28,268 nt of DNA from Gloeophyllum trabeum ATCC 11539 (GCF_000344685.1 NW_006920414.1:1020239-1048506); one strand, 5' to 3'; positions 12,638 through 23,349 are shown, counted from the stretch's first letter. Made by a program: numbers and translations. Notes: generated by a model from the letters alone, not told the origin.

Positions 12638-12937
12638 AAAGCCTTACAACGCTGCTCACAAACACCAGTGGCAATATCGGGGATGCATGACCTCATCTGC
12701 ACGTGACTCTCGATCGCGATCGAAGGTCAAGCGATGACCCCAGCAAGACCCCAGGATCCCAGGTTGCACTCCAAAGTCAGTGAATGCAATTAGTGGATGC
12801 AAGGGTACTATCTATACGTGGTTATGCAACAATAATATAATCTGGTCGTGAGTGGTGGTGGTTGTTTTGTTGCCCTCTCCCAGGGATAGGAAGGAGCAGT
12901 CAGCAAATATGCAGGGCGATGCAGCCGCCCTGCGCGC
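12638..12937 (-). promoter_or_regulatory. MsrB promoter region with E-box and 14-bp palindrome
   Basis: This 300-bp gap lies between the MsrB start and the TIM44 stop. CACGTGAC (12700-12707) is an E-box, in minus-strand reading GTCACGTG. Directly beside it is a perfect palindrome, TCGATCGCGATCGA (12710-12723). Both lie 63-86 bp before the MsrB ATG. The rest should include the TIM44 3' UTR; no gene is seen. Confidence 0.45.
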
Positions 12938-14604
12938 TCATAGATACGCCCGAGCAGATCTCCGGGCCATCTGCGCAAATCCATCAGCGCCGAGCCGCAT
13001 TCTCAGTGAAGGGGAATATACTCACCTCAATCACCTTCCACCCGTCCGTGAGCTCATTCCCAATCTCCTCCTCCACCCTCGTGATCACCGCAGCGTAATG
13101 ACACTGTTCGACCCGGTCCTCAGCGCCCACGACGACCTCCCTCGAGAGCGCATTCCGGAAGAGCAGCACCTCCTGCGTTGCGAACGTCACTACGAACACC
13201 GGAATGTTATTTTCCAGCATTTTCGCGGACGTGATCTGGATTGTAGGGTTAGTGGTCCGAGGGGGCATACAAGGGAAAAGGAAGGACGGACGTACATCTA
13301 CTTGTCGGATATCCAGCACTTTGCTGTCAGATATCAGACCTTGTTTTAGGTACTGCTCCATCGTAGCCCAGAGCACGTTATACGTCTGCCGCACTATCAG
13401 CAAACCCATAAACCCACACCCCAAAAGCAGACCTCACCGCCTCCCCGCACCACGCCCTCAGTGCCTCCCTATCCGCGCTCAAATACGCATCTACCACCTC
13501 CGGCACAATATACTCCCTCAGCTCGCGCTCGAAACCCTCCCTTGTAAACGCAGGGTCCATGACCTTCATCATCCGCATCACCTGCGCAAACTCCGTCTCG
13601 TCGAACCACCCGCGCACGGTATCCCTCACGCCGCGAATGGCCGAGAGCACGGGATTCTCGCTCTCGTTGAACACCTCGCCGAGCGCGTTTAGGCGCTGGA
13701 AGAGCGGGTTCGTCTCCTTCAGGCGCGCCCAGGTGCTCTCGCGGTTCGCGGACGCGTGCAGCACGACGGACGCCCCTGCCCTGCGCGGGCGTCAGACACA
13801 GCGTGAGCAGGAGAGACGGAAGACGCACTCGGGGTCGGCCTGCACCCGCTTCCCCATCCGCCCCTCCTTGCCGGCCTTGGCGAGGCGCGCCTGCCTCCGC
13901 CGCCGCCGCGCCTCCTTCTCCTCGAACCCCGCGTGCTTCGCGCTGAAACTGTCATCCAGCGCGTCTGTGAGCGTCTCCGCGAGCGTCTTGTACGCGGCCG
14001 TCTTGCGGATGGGCTCCGTCGCGGATGCGACCGAGTCCGACACTGCCGAGGACGCACGGGAGATCTGAGTTTGACAGAAGATCGGGTCACACTAGCTGGA
14101 CAGCCGAGGATCAGAGGCGTAACTCACTGCACGCATAATCTCGCTCTCCTCCATCGTCTTTAGCGCCTCCGAGACCGCGTCGCCGACCTTTACGCCCGCC
14201 TTTCTCAGCTCCTCTGCAGCTGCGCGCAGCCGGGGGTTCTCTTTGATACTCGACGTCAACTACCCCACCCGCGTCAGCATTCCACCCCGCACACGAAAGA
14301 CCCATGGACATACCCGTGCACGCTCGTAGGCCGCCCTCGCCTTGCGCATGGCCTCGGCGTCCTGGAACTTGTCCACCTCGCCCTGGAGCTGCTTCACATT
14401 CTCCTGAAGCTCCCTGTTCTTTCGCAGCTCGTCCTTGAGCACATCCACGAACGTCTGGAAGGGGGACTTGGGCAGCTCGTCCTGCCGGCGGGCAGACGAG
14501 TGGAAGAGGACCTGGGGTCGGTTGAAGCGCGCGGACGAGACGCGCAGAGGGCGGGAGTGGGCGCGCGCAGAGAGGAGAGAGCGTCTGAGCTGCTGCGAGA
14601 GCAT
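12938..14604 (-). CDS. TIM44: Mitochondrial import motor subunit Tim44
   Basis: Seven exons (14314-14604, 14128-14259, 13829-14064, 13438-13780, 13296-13385, 13026-13235, 12938-12970) give 444 aa, near the yeast length of 431. The N-terminus (MLSQQLRRSLLSARAHSRPLR) is a strong presequence. Next come SPFQTFVDVLKDELRKN and a charged coiled coil (about 55-97), then a basic stretch of five arginines. The C-terminal Tim44 domain (about 220-440) shows PLFQRLNALGEVFNESENP, MMKVMDPAF, REYIVPEVVDAYL, VLDIRQVD, KMLENNIPVFVVTFATQEV and DGWKVIE. Tim44 docks mtHsp70 at the matrix face of the TIM23 channel and binds cardiolipin (family knowledge). The last exon is only 11 codons (MARRSARAYL-stop), placed by phase and its acceptor at 12971. 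The gene is very GC-rich at third positions, producing long false frames on the other strand. Confidence 0.95.
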
Positions 14605-14966
14605 TTTGACGGTGGCGAGGAGGGCTGCGTCACAGCCGGGTTCGAAAATGTTCGGACGAATGTGTGATCGACAGCACGTCGGCACTTCCCGGGGTTACGC
14701 TCCGGGTTCTGTTCTACAACCATAATCTCAAAGAATCGACTGTTCACTGTCAGTGGCAAACACAGTATATTCGAATCTAAATGCAATTACTGATGCGGGA
14801 GTTAGACCTCAGACGTGCCACAATCCCTGCACAATCTCCCGCGTTGCACCCAAAGGTTCAAACTCCCTCAGGATGTAATTATCTGTGCTCCGTAGTCGTC
14901 TATACCACCCACAAACACGTCTAACAAAGGATTACAAAACTAACCGAATATAATATAAACGCGCCC
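14605..14966. other. Intergenic region, TIM44 promoter and CYC3 3' flank
   Basis: No gene supported in this 362-bp gap between two minus-strand genes. It has no CACGTG. A sequence at about 14853-14863 resembles a tRNA B box but lacks any surrounding cloverleaf. AT-rich sequence just after the CYC3 stop (about 14930-14960) may serve 3' end formation. Confidence 0.4.
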
Positions 14967-15867
14967 TCATGCCCTCCTCTCCTCACGCTGCCGCTCCCTC
15001 TTCCACACCCCCTCCGTCAGGTCACCTATCCGCATCCTAATGCCCGACCAGTTATCCAGCGCAGGTCGAACATCCAAACTGAACACAGGCGACCCGTCGG
15101 GCTCGGGCGGGGCAGAGTAGTAGTCGATCACGTAGCGGACGGACTCGTTGGTGCGGGGGCGGTGGATGAGCCAGTCATGTCGGTCAAAGGGTGGTTCGGA
15201 GCTGCAGGGAATGAGAGAGATGATATTCGATATGTATGGGGAGTGCGTACCTGAAACGGGTGGGTAGGAGCCAGCCCGCAAACTGCATTAACCTCGCCTT
15301 GGGGGAGAGCGTACCCGGCTTGCCCATGAACCGCGCAAGCTGCACGTTGTCGTCGCTACTCATAGCATCATCCAATGTTAGCGTTGACGAAAAAAACAAC
15401 CAGACCGAAACTCACCCGTGATACTCCCTCTCCCACCTCAAGACCTCATCCCACGCCCTCTCGTTGAGAAAGTTATGTATCTGGACCATCGTCTCAACGT
15501 GCTCCTCGGGCGTCTCCCAGCCCTTGCGGACGAGGGCGTTGTAGAACTGCTGCGGGCTGGGGTACTCCCACTTGGCGTTCTGGTCGTCGGCCTTTGGTAT
15601 GGAAGAGAGCGTGCGATCGGTGGGGAGGGCGACGGACTGGTTGGGCGCGGGCGCTTGGGAGAGGACGGGCATCTGGTTCAGCGGAGACAGAGAGTCATGG
15701 GAGACGGGGCAGGCGGCGGGTGCGGCGGACGAGGACGAGGAAGCAAGAGCTTTGTGGTCAACGGGGCATTTGGCGGGGGCGTCGGGGGCGGGAGCTTTCT
15801 GATGCATGGGGCAGCCCGAGGGCACCGCGGACGACGAGGCGAGGGGCTGCGACGCTGTCTGGCCCAT
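14967..15867 (-). CDS. CYC3: Holocytochrome c synthase (cytochrome c haem lyase)
   Basis: Three exons (15416-15867, 15251-15355, 14967-15201) give 263 aa. The enzyme attaches haem to the CxxCH of cytochrome c in the intermembrane space. The N-terminal third carries three Cys-Pro haem-regulatory motifs: SGCPMH (C19), KCPVDH (C34) and ACPVSH (C53). The core follows with [23 protein letters not shown] (H131, equivalent to the essential haem-ligand His), [34 protein letters not shown] and YVIDYYSA. Fungi have separate CYC3 (c) and CYT2 (c1) enzymes; telling them apart needs a tree, so the symbol is tentative. Intron 1 ends in a tandem GAG/TAG acceptor, both in frame; use of the first (exon up to 15358) adds one residue. 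The upstream frame to 16005 includes more ATGs but lacks the usual N-terminus, so MGQTASQ is chosen. Confidence 0.94.
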
Positions 15868-16114
15868 TGTGCGATGTTGTGGCAGACCACAAAACACTGC
15901 AGGGATGTCTCTCCGGAGGGCCCCGTCGATCACGTGTCGCCGGTGGCAGCCAATCAACGTCGTCGCTTCTTGGATGACCCTCAACATGTATGTTTGATTC
16001 CACAAGAATCCTCCGACGTTGACGCTCTTTCTTTGGCCAACCGCGTACAGTTGTGCACCCTCTTTCAGATACCCCGTACTCTGCTCATCGCTCCATACAG
16101 CAACATCTTTCTAG
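15868..16114. promoter_or_regulatory. CYC3 promoter with CCAAT box and E-box
   Basis: The 247-bp gap upstream of CYC3 also precedes the plus-strand gene at 16115. ATCACGTG (15929-15936) matches the Cbf1-type site, and CCAATCA (15950-15956) matches the HAP/CBF core. They lie about 62 and 83 bp before the CYC3 ATG. HAP complexes activate respiratory and haem genes in fungi, which fits the product; actual binding is inferred. Confidence 0.5.
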
Positions 16115-17838
16115 ATGACAGAGAGCTCAGAATTTACGAATGGGCTCCCGTGGCCAGTCAGACAACTCCTGGACCCACAGCAAGCGCGCCTCCCCGCGTG
16201 GATGAAAAACGAGGTACGCGCAGCTTCATGCTTCTGGTGCGCAATAACGAGACCCTTCAGGACCTGTCCTCCTACTACACCGACACGCGAGAATTTTACT
16301 TGGCTCGCGTCGTGTCCGCCGATGCTGCCACATTCGCGCCAGACGATCGATTTAGTCTCGAGGAGGAGACGCTGTTGCGAGAATTGTTTGCACTTGTCTT
16401 ACGACAGGCTATGGTGATACAAGGGTACAATGGAGAGTACTGCAATCACAAGATCATGTATCCGGAGGTTCTTGTGATGTTGTCTATCATTTTATGCAAA
16501 TGTTTTCCACTCGAAACACATGAACATCAGTGAGTGCTTTCTAGGTCATCCACGTCACTTATCCCGAGTCTTATCCCTGTAGTGCTTCCGTCATGTTTGC
16601 GGTCTCAAGGGCGCCTGTAGGTGGTCCCGGTGAATGCCCTCCCGTCATTCTGCTAGAAGGGTGGAACTGGTTGTCAGTCGCATAGGCGTTGTGGACCAGC
16701 GTGACTCTACCCGTCTTGGGCCCGATGATCATGATGCACCTGACGATTTGGCTGATGCGGAAGAATCGGGTCAGGACTCTGACGTGGTGAGCACATATGC
16801 TTCATGTGATAGCTATACGGGCACTGATGCTAAAGGCAGGAAGACGAGGAGGTCAGCTGTATAACTGGCATCACGCATTATCGTGGTCTGCAACAGCTGC
16901 TTTACTTGAAAAGTCCGGATCCGCAGGGCCCCACCGATGCTTGTGTGGCCCATTCCTCCAACATACGCCTGTTGTTAACGAGCGCTCTGTACCACCGCCT
17001 CTCCGTTGGCACATGTGGGCCATTAATTGGACTAGCCTATGAAAAGAAAAGTCCGGTTGTTCACATATATATTGCTTGGCTGAAAGAAGCAGTGGAAGAA
17101 GGCAATGATCTGGTGAGATAGATGCAGTAGTAGACATCTGACAGTCTTTCTCACGATACACAGCCAGATATCCATATCCGCCCTCCAACACCATTCAACC
17201 TCAGTGACCCGCTAAGTGCTCTGACGCTAGCCTTGCTGTTGTATCGTTCTGCTTCTCTTTCCGAACGGTCTTCTGCAGATAAGGTTTTACCGTGGCGAGC
17301 AGACTTCTGCCCTCGTGGTATTCTCGATGACCCGCAACTCTCCCACACTGATTATTCTAGCCGTGAGGCGATAACGCTCTGGGCTGAAGCGGTATTTGAA
17401 GCAACGGTTCCCCAGTGAGTCTTGTGTTGCGGTAGTAACCTCCTGTCGTTCCCTTCTAACACCCATCGGGGTGTGGAAATGGTGCCCAAGTCAAAGCAGA
17501 AATCTATGCAGTGAGGTCTTTCCTCTTCATATCATGATCTGCTTCATCTGATACAATCATAAAGGCTGCGCGTGCCCACAAGCAACAAAGGCGGCCAGAG
17601 AGATGCACCTGAAAGAGCACAAGGAGCGGGAAAGGCTGCTCAGGAGTCTGACTCCCAATCGACGTCAACCTCAACGGCGCGGTCCAGCCAGTCCGCTGCG
17701 AAGGGACTGCCCAAAGCAAATACACAGTAAGCTGGCCGTGACTGCTGACTCAACAATGCTGAATATTGTTGCAGGCCTTCACGAAAGCGTACTCAGTCTG
17801 AAAGCAGTACTTCTGCGACTGGATCGGTTAAATCATGA
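16115..17838 (+). CDS. Uncharacterised protein U1, orphan Agaricomycete-type family
   Basis: I do not recognise this gene. An eight-exon model (16115-16213, 16261-16529, 16583-16629, 16686-16786, 16840-17112, 17164-17414, 17565-17726, 17775-17838) keeps phase throughout and gives 421 aa. Seen in order: DLSSYYTDTREFYLARV and MYPEVLVMLSIILCKCFP; an acidic linker (DDHDAPDDLADAEESGQDSD); a block with LIGLAYEKKSPVVHIYIAWL, then FNLSDPLSALTLALLLYRS; and a Ser/Thr/Lys-rich tail (QSTSTSTARSSQ, SRKRTQSESSTSA). The G-L..aW...(F/V)(N/D)L..P..AL pattern recurs in the neighbour U2 at 18179. Weak points are the 150-nt intron 17415-17564, whose acceptor is AAAG, the start codon, and the 3' end: a splice from 17826 could bypass the stop and extend the gene. 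It may be the regulatory part of a kinase-like family expanded in mushrooms, but no catalytic motif is visible. Confidence 0.5.
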
Positions 17839-18178
17839 GTGTCTCGCGGGCAAGCTGATTCATGCAATTAAATACCCCTTTCACGGCGGATCTCAGCTTC
17901 CTCAGCGCCTCAGTGTTAGTCCAGCTCTACTTCCGTCCAATTGCAGTACGTGACCATTGATTGTGATGTTTCATAGATTTGTGAAAGGGTAATCTGCCCC
18001 ACCCACGCACCCAACGATATTTCGTAGTGTGAAAGGTTGTATTCTGTGATGCGCTCGAAGGATTTGCCGGCTTGTGCACCATTCCAAAGGAATCCATTTA
18101 CAGTATAGCACCAGTATGGTTCACGGGCCCTGAGCCAGTGTGTACCCTGCATATCGACTGTCGCACTTCGGCTCACAG
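17839..18178. other. Gap between U1 and U2
   Basis: 340 bp without a supported gene. A GT donor at 17948 (GTACGT) and several AG acceptors suggest it could hold an extra exon of U1, or introns linking U1 and U2 into one gene. An 86-residue frame on the minus strand (17916-18176) has no recognisable domain. I cannot decide between these. Confidence 0.35.
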
Positions 18179-19814
18179 ATGATTTTCCAGACTATAAGGC
18201 GCCATATATGTACTGAGCAAGAACAGCTTCTTGCCGAACTTCTTGATGGCTACGCATGGTATTCCAGTTGTTTCATTGGCTACATGACCCCCGGTGTTGA
18301 AAGTATTATCCAACGATCACTGCATGGGGTCTTCCAGGTGGTGCAAGCTGTTCATTTGATTGGCCCTGTCAATGCCAACGAGGATAAGGCTGAAGATGAG
18401 AAGCTCACCCTGGTGCAGAATGAAGCCACATATCGCTTTCACTGGGACCAATTAATTCAGACAATTGTGGAGCGTGCCGCGATGGACTGTGTGGGATACT
18501 CGTATGTTCTACCTTATGTAATGAATTCTGAGCTCAACAATGTGCACAGAAAGGAAACTAAATTGAAGTATTCGGAGTATTCGGCTCCCCAGAGTTACCC
18601 TGTCCCTGGTGGTGTACACTGAAGTGATGTTTATGACCTCTATCATGCTTTGATGCCTCCGGCGGAAGCAGGATATGATGGGTATTTGGCCTACAAATGG
18701 CACAATGATGTTATGTCAGACCGTTCTGAAATGGAGCCAGCTGCAGCGCAGGAGGAGCCGCGCTCGGGTACTGCAGACGGCATCCTCTATCTAACCATTG
18801 ATGATATCTTCCCTGCCAAGGATGTCGCAGATGCCGTGTCCATTTGGACTCCATCCATTGCTCCCGACTCGTCCAAAGATGACGATGATGTTGCAGATAC
18901 CTGGTCAAATGAGACTGAAGAGCAGCCCGGGAGAACCAGCTACGGTGGCAGTGTCTTCAACAGCGGTCCACGTCGCCCTATCAATCCCAGTACTCGGGCT
19001 GAGTACGAGCCATCGACGGGGATCAAACCCTTGGCAGATCGTCCGCCTCCAACTGCAGCCTCAGGCTCTCGCACTTCCTCTGGTGCACCGTCTCAAGGCG
19101 ATGCCAGTGGCACGCAAGATAGTCGAGCGAAACGGGAAAGTTCCCGCATGCGGAAGGCAATTTTCACGCGTGCCCTGTACCTTCCTCTGCTCGTCTGAGA
19201 GTTCAAGAGACTCGTGAAGGGATGGACAGAGGAAGCTGCAACTGATCAAGAGCGTCTCTCACTGGTGGCAATATGTACCTTCATGCGGTTGTTGAATATT
19301 GGCTGATTTCCTGTCTTTGGCTTGGTCACCAGTGGCTCAATTGGAGTATTATCATCTGCCTGGAATGAGGTAAAGACGACACATGTCCCATTTGGAGGTG
19401 GGCGAACAACTACTCACCATGTGAGTTCCTGTTTGTTCATCAGTGACCTCAGTGACCATGGCTTCACTGATAACCTTGAATGTTGGTTTATAGGTTATCT
19501 GTATTGCAGACGAATAGGCGACGAAGGTTGATCTCCGGAATCCTTTGGATGCCCTCAACGTCACTACCTTTGTGGCATATGTGATGGCAGAGCATGCTCA
19601 ACGCCTGCGCGATCTCTTTAAATCACTGGATTCTGCCAACCAGGATTACCTGTTGGACAAGGATCTCACACCACTCACGAAGGCTCGTTCACTGACTGTT
19701 GATGATGGTTATTGGCACAAGCCGCAATCTCCCAAGCAGGCCAAAGCAAGAGCAGCACCCCTGCTTGCAGCTGTCACCGAGCAATCCGAGCCTGAGAACA
19801 GTGATTCAAATTGA
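18179..19814 (+). pseudogene. U2, interrupted paralogue-like neighbour of U1
   Basis: Four exons (18179-18501, 18550-18611, 18672-19420, 19518-19814) keep one frame for 477 codons, but two TGA codons interrupt exon 3 (19196-19198 and 19304-19306). The first part is ICTEQEQLLAELLDGYAWY with many charged residues. The middle is acidic and Ser/Pro-rich. After the first TGA comes FKRLVKGWTEEA, and after the second, FPVFGLVTSGSIGVLSSAWN, then VDLRNPLDALNVTTFV across the last intron. That matches the U1 block (IGLAYE...IAWL and FNLSDPLSALTLALLL). Introns 18502-18549 and 18612-18671 are clean. I found no splice that removes both TGAs and keeps the conserved block, so a recently disabled copy is likeliest. 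Sequencing error or unusual splicing remains possible. A TAG at 19515 is harmless if the last intron ends at 19517. Confidence 0.45.
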
Positions 19815-21511
19815 TGGGCGGCTGCAGCACTGCATTCAGGAAGAAATGGGACGGGACAGAATGGTGCTCATCGTCATGATACATGAAAGGTTTTTCCGTT
19901 GTAGTAGCAATCATGCATTCACGTACTCATACATCAATGAATACTGTGCACAAATTCAGCCTCCTCATCCCATCTGGAACTTGTGTCGTCTTCATGTGTT
20001 TCGTCACTACAAAATCGAGATACCCATTAGTGCTATCGTATGCGAAGTGAAATCTCTCAAAGAAGGCATGCTGTTGGCGAAGTGGAAATACGCCAGATGA
20101 GTCTCCCAGGTCCAAGGTACAGGCTGTTGTCTGACTCGGAGCTGCCGGTCACGTCGGTGAGCACCGTCGGCCACAGGCGTCGGGGATGAGCCCGTATGTG
20201 ACCTTTCAAATAGCGCACGTTAGCGGTTGCGAAAAGCACATAGAAAATCCTTGCCTTTCCGAGCAGAAGAGCATATACTCTGAGTTCCTATCGCCACACT
20301 TGAATCATGAATATCCCGATGTTTCCGCAGGCACCTGAGAGCGTTGGAAGAATCACGCCTGCCATGACCAGAGCGTGAACACCGCCCGTCTGTCATCAAT
20401 TCATCGTGCACTCCGGTAGATCGGTACCTGGTATTATTAGTATGTTCAATCAAACAACGCGTTCATCCTGGCGAGCTCGTGTCGTGGATACTGCCCGGAG
20501 TCGGAGCAGCCTGAGACTCGAGCGGTGAGCGCGCAAGCAAAGGGCGATAAGACAACGTACTTTTTACATACGCCGGCCCGTGCTCTGCCTTCCCAGTGGC
20601 AGGCAGACTGGGAACTCGGACATGCAGGTGACACCGGACGGACAGAGGGGCTTGCTCATCGAGTGTCCTTCAAGCGGCCAAAGCAGACCCTGGCAAGTGC
20701 GCAGTGACCGAACTGCATCGGATACAAGGCCGGGCAAAGAGTAGCGGTATGGAATATCGCATTTCCACGGACACAATCCGCAGAAAGGATGCCCCGCGCA
20801 CCCTGAACGTGTATCAGAGGGCAGTACTAGTCTGACAGCGGCGTCAGTACCCATCCTCCAGCTCTATTCGTCAAGGTCTAAACTCACCAGTACCGGTGGG
20901 CGAAATTGATAAGTGCACGTACTGTGGCTGGAAGGAAAGTCAGAGATGTCCCTATCGGCCGACGCGAAGGTTGCCACATCACCTGCATCCATAGTCCAGA
21001 TAGGCCTGCAGGTCAACTGTCCCCGCCGAGGGTGGGACGGTGGGTTCGTTCCTGGCCAGATCAGCTCGAGCTAAGATATGAATGAAAGACCGGCCTCACG
21101 GGACGACTTGAGCATGCATGCTCAGTCTAACCTTCTGGAGCATCATCGGAAAAGCTGCAGGCCTACACGGACGTTGACGTAAGCCAAGCTGATCACGGTT
21201 CCGAACCTGAAGGGAGCGTACTGTAGTGGAGGAATCCACCCATCATCGTAGCCTTTCGCTGAAACACAGTCCAAGCTCATGTTCACACTGACAAGTAGTG
21301 ATACAAACAAAACATTGACATTGCATCCAACATGACATTGCATTGCAAAGAAGCAGGGGAATCATGCAAAGGCGGGGGAATAGTTATACATATTACTCGT
21401 AATCGTATGTGATGATAATCGGCGCACAGGTGCATCGTGAAGGTCCATCAATCAACGCACACCACTCTCGCCTCACCAACCCGAGAGGGGGAAAAACAAA
21501 AAGGACTACTT
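19815..21511. other. 1.7-kb region without a supportable gene
   Basis: Short frames occur on both strands. One on the minus strand (20564-20854) is Cys-rich (SGCAGHPFCGLCPWKC) but has no signal peptide, no matching upstream exon and no family I recognise. No tRNA, repeat array or transposon end was seen. The last 50-100 bases (about 21410-21511) are the hexose transporter 3' UTR. Confidence 0.4.
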
Positions 21512-23349
21512 TTACACCTTGTCGTCCGAGTGCTCGTACACGGCGCCGTGCTTCTCACCCTGGAGGTCCAAGGCGTGCACGTCCTCCGCGACGAGCTGCT
21601 TGCGGTACTGTACCGAGCGGCGCGGCGTCGTGTTCTGGTAGAGGATGTCGACCTGCTCGAGCGAGAGGCCCTTCATCTCGGGGATGAAGAAGTACGTGAA
21701 CAGGATACAGCACGCGCAGGTCGAGCCCCATACGAAGAACACCTTTACACTGAGGTCCGCGTTGCCCGGGCCAGAGTTGACCATGTAGGGTGCTAAAGAA
21801 CGAGCCGATTAGCCTCGAGAGAATGCAGGATGTAGCGGATGATACTCACTGGCATAGCTGATACCAAAGTTCCACAACCAGGTGGAGGCGGTGGCGAGGG
21901 ACATGGCCTTGGCACGGACGGCGAGTGGGTAAATCTCACCAACGACGACCCAAGCAATGGGACCCCAGGTGGAGGCGAAGAACGCAATGTAGATGCACAC
22001 AAACGCGATGAGCACCTTTTGGCCCGCAGTGTTATCGACCGAAACAGTGACACCGACGATGGCGACGAGGAACTCGCAGATGGTCATACCGATGGCGCCG
22101 ATCAGGAGCAAGCGGCGGCGACCAAAGCGCTCGACACCCCACATGCCGGAGAGGGTCATGCCTACGTTGATGACGTTGGTGGCGACGTTGATCAGGAAGG
22201 CGTCCGAGATGCCAGAGTTCTGGAAGAAGGTCGTGCCGTAGTAGAAGATGAAGTTGATACCGGTGAGCTGCTGCCACGCCTGGAGGATGATACCGGTCCA
22301 GGTGCAGAGAGTGATCTTGTTGGGACCGCTGCGGAAGCAGTTGGCGTACGAGTGCTCGCCAATCTGCTCCTCGGCCTTGAGGTTAGCGCGGATATCGGCC
22401 AGCTCAGTCTCGACCTCGGGATTGTGGGCGTTGAGGGAAGTAAGACGAGAGAGGGCCTTGGCAGCGTCGGCATCGCGGCCATGCTTGATGAGCCAACGGG
22501 GAGACTAACGGTAACACATCAGACTTTTGTTGTCAGAAAAAACGAGGGAGGGGAGAAAATGCACCTCGGGAAAGAACATCATACCGAGGGAGAGGACGGC
22601 AGCCCAGATGAACTGCATGGCAATGGGGATACGCCATGCAGAGTGGTTGGGGCAGTGCTGGGTGGTGTTGTTGACAATGGCAGCGAGGAGGAGACCGATG
22701 GTGATGGCCCACTGGTAGGCGGAGATGACGGCACCACGGATCCACTTGGGGGCGCACTCGGACTGGTACATGGGGATGAGGGTGGAGATGATACCGACGC
22801 CGAGACCGGCAAAGACACGGCCGACGACGAAGAGGGCAATGGCGGTGGAGCCGGTTTGCATTGCTACACCGGCGGAGAAGACCAGGCAGGCGAGGACGAT
22901 ACCCCACTTGCGACCGATGTAGTCGGCGATGGGGGCACCGAGGAGGGCACCTGGAAGGGGAAAAAGTGAGTGGTGAAAGAAGAGTGGACGGGGGTTCAGA
23001 AGCTTACCGAAGAAGGTACCAGCGGATAAGATGGAAACGACGAGGGACTCGGTGGAGGAGGAGATGCCGTAGTCAGCGCCGGAGGTGTTTGCACAAGCGC
23101 CAGCGAATCTCGAGGGGTCGTGTTTACCAAAGGTCTCGAGCCAATCGCACATGACCTTGATACCTGAGATGACACCGGTATCGTAACCGTAGAGAATACC
23201 ACCAAAGGCGGCAAAGGATGTCTGGGGGAAAACGGTGAGAGGTGTTTGACGTGATGAAGGAGGAGACGAACCATTAGAATGCCCGCAAACTTGTTCTTGG
23301 GTGCATTGGCGCCGATCCCCGGGCCTGAAGCGACTGGACCACCGGGCAT
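21512..23349 (-). CDS. MFS sugar (hexose) transporter
   Basis: Five exons (23272-23349, 23008-23221, 22565-22950, 21850-22504, 21512-21792) give 537 aa, typical of the family. It is predicted to carry hexoses across the plasma membrane by 12 helices. Signatures in order: GGILYGYDTGVISG (TM1), DYIGRKWG (loop 2-3), VGRVFAGLGVGI, YQSECAPKWIRGA, PESPRWLIKHGR after TM6 (split by an intron), the charged central loop, AWQQLTGINFIFYYG (TM7, sugar contact), ERFGRRRLL (loop 8-9), WGPIAWVVVGEIYPLAVRAK (TM10), and a C-terminal EMKGLSLEQVD. That last motif is PETKG in most members; here the Thr is Met. The short tail of about 50 residues argues for a transporter rather than a Snf3/Rgt2 sensor. Exon 1 is 26 codons. 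Substrate and affinity cannot be read from the sequence. Confidence 0.94.

Noticed and set aside
13204..14163. Plus-strand frames of up to 169 codons
   Set aside because: Antisense shadows of the GC-rich TIM44 exons.
14840..14870. tRNA B-box-like sequence
   Set aside because: No A box at the right spacing and no acceptor or anticodon stems could be paired.
15418..16533. 371-codon plus-strand frame
   Set aside because: Its first two thirds are the antisense of CYC3 exon 1, open only because of high GC3 codon bias, and it then runs into the U1 exon by chance.
19494..19517. TAG at 19515 as a third stop in U2
   Set aside because: If the intron ends at the AG of this TAG (19517) instead of 19493, the phase is kept and the stop is intronic.
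20564..20854. Cys-rich minus-strand frame, considered as a hydrophobin or small secreted protein
   Set aside because: It lacks the eight-Cys hydrophobin pattern with a CC pair and has no signal peptide; no supporting exon.
21839..22969. 376-codon plus-strand frame rich in Gly, Asp and Glu
   Set aside because: It is the exact antisense of the hexose transporter exons and crosses two of its introns; no domain, low-complexity composition.
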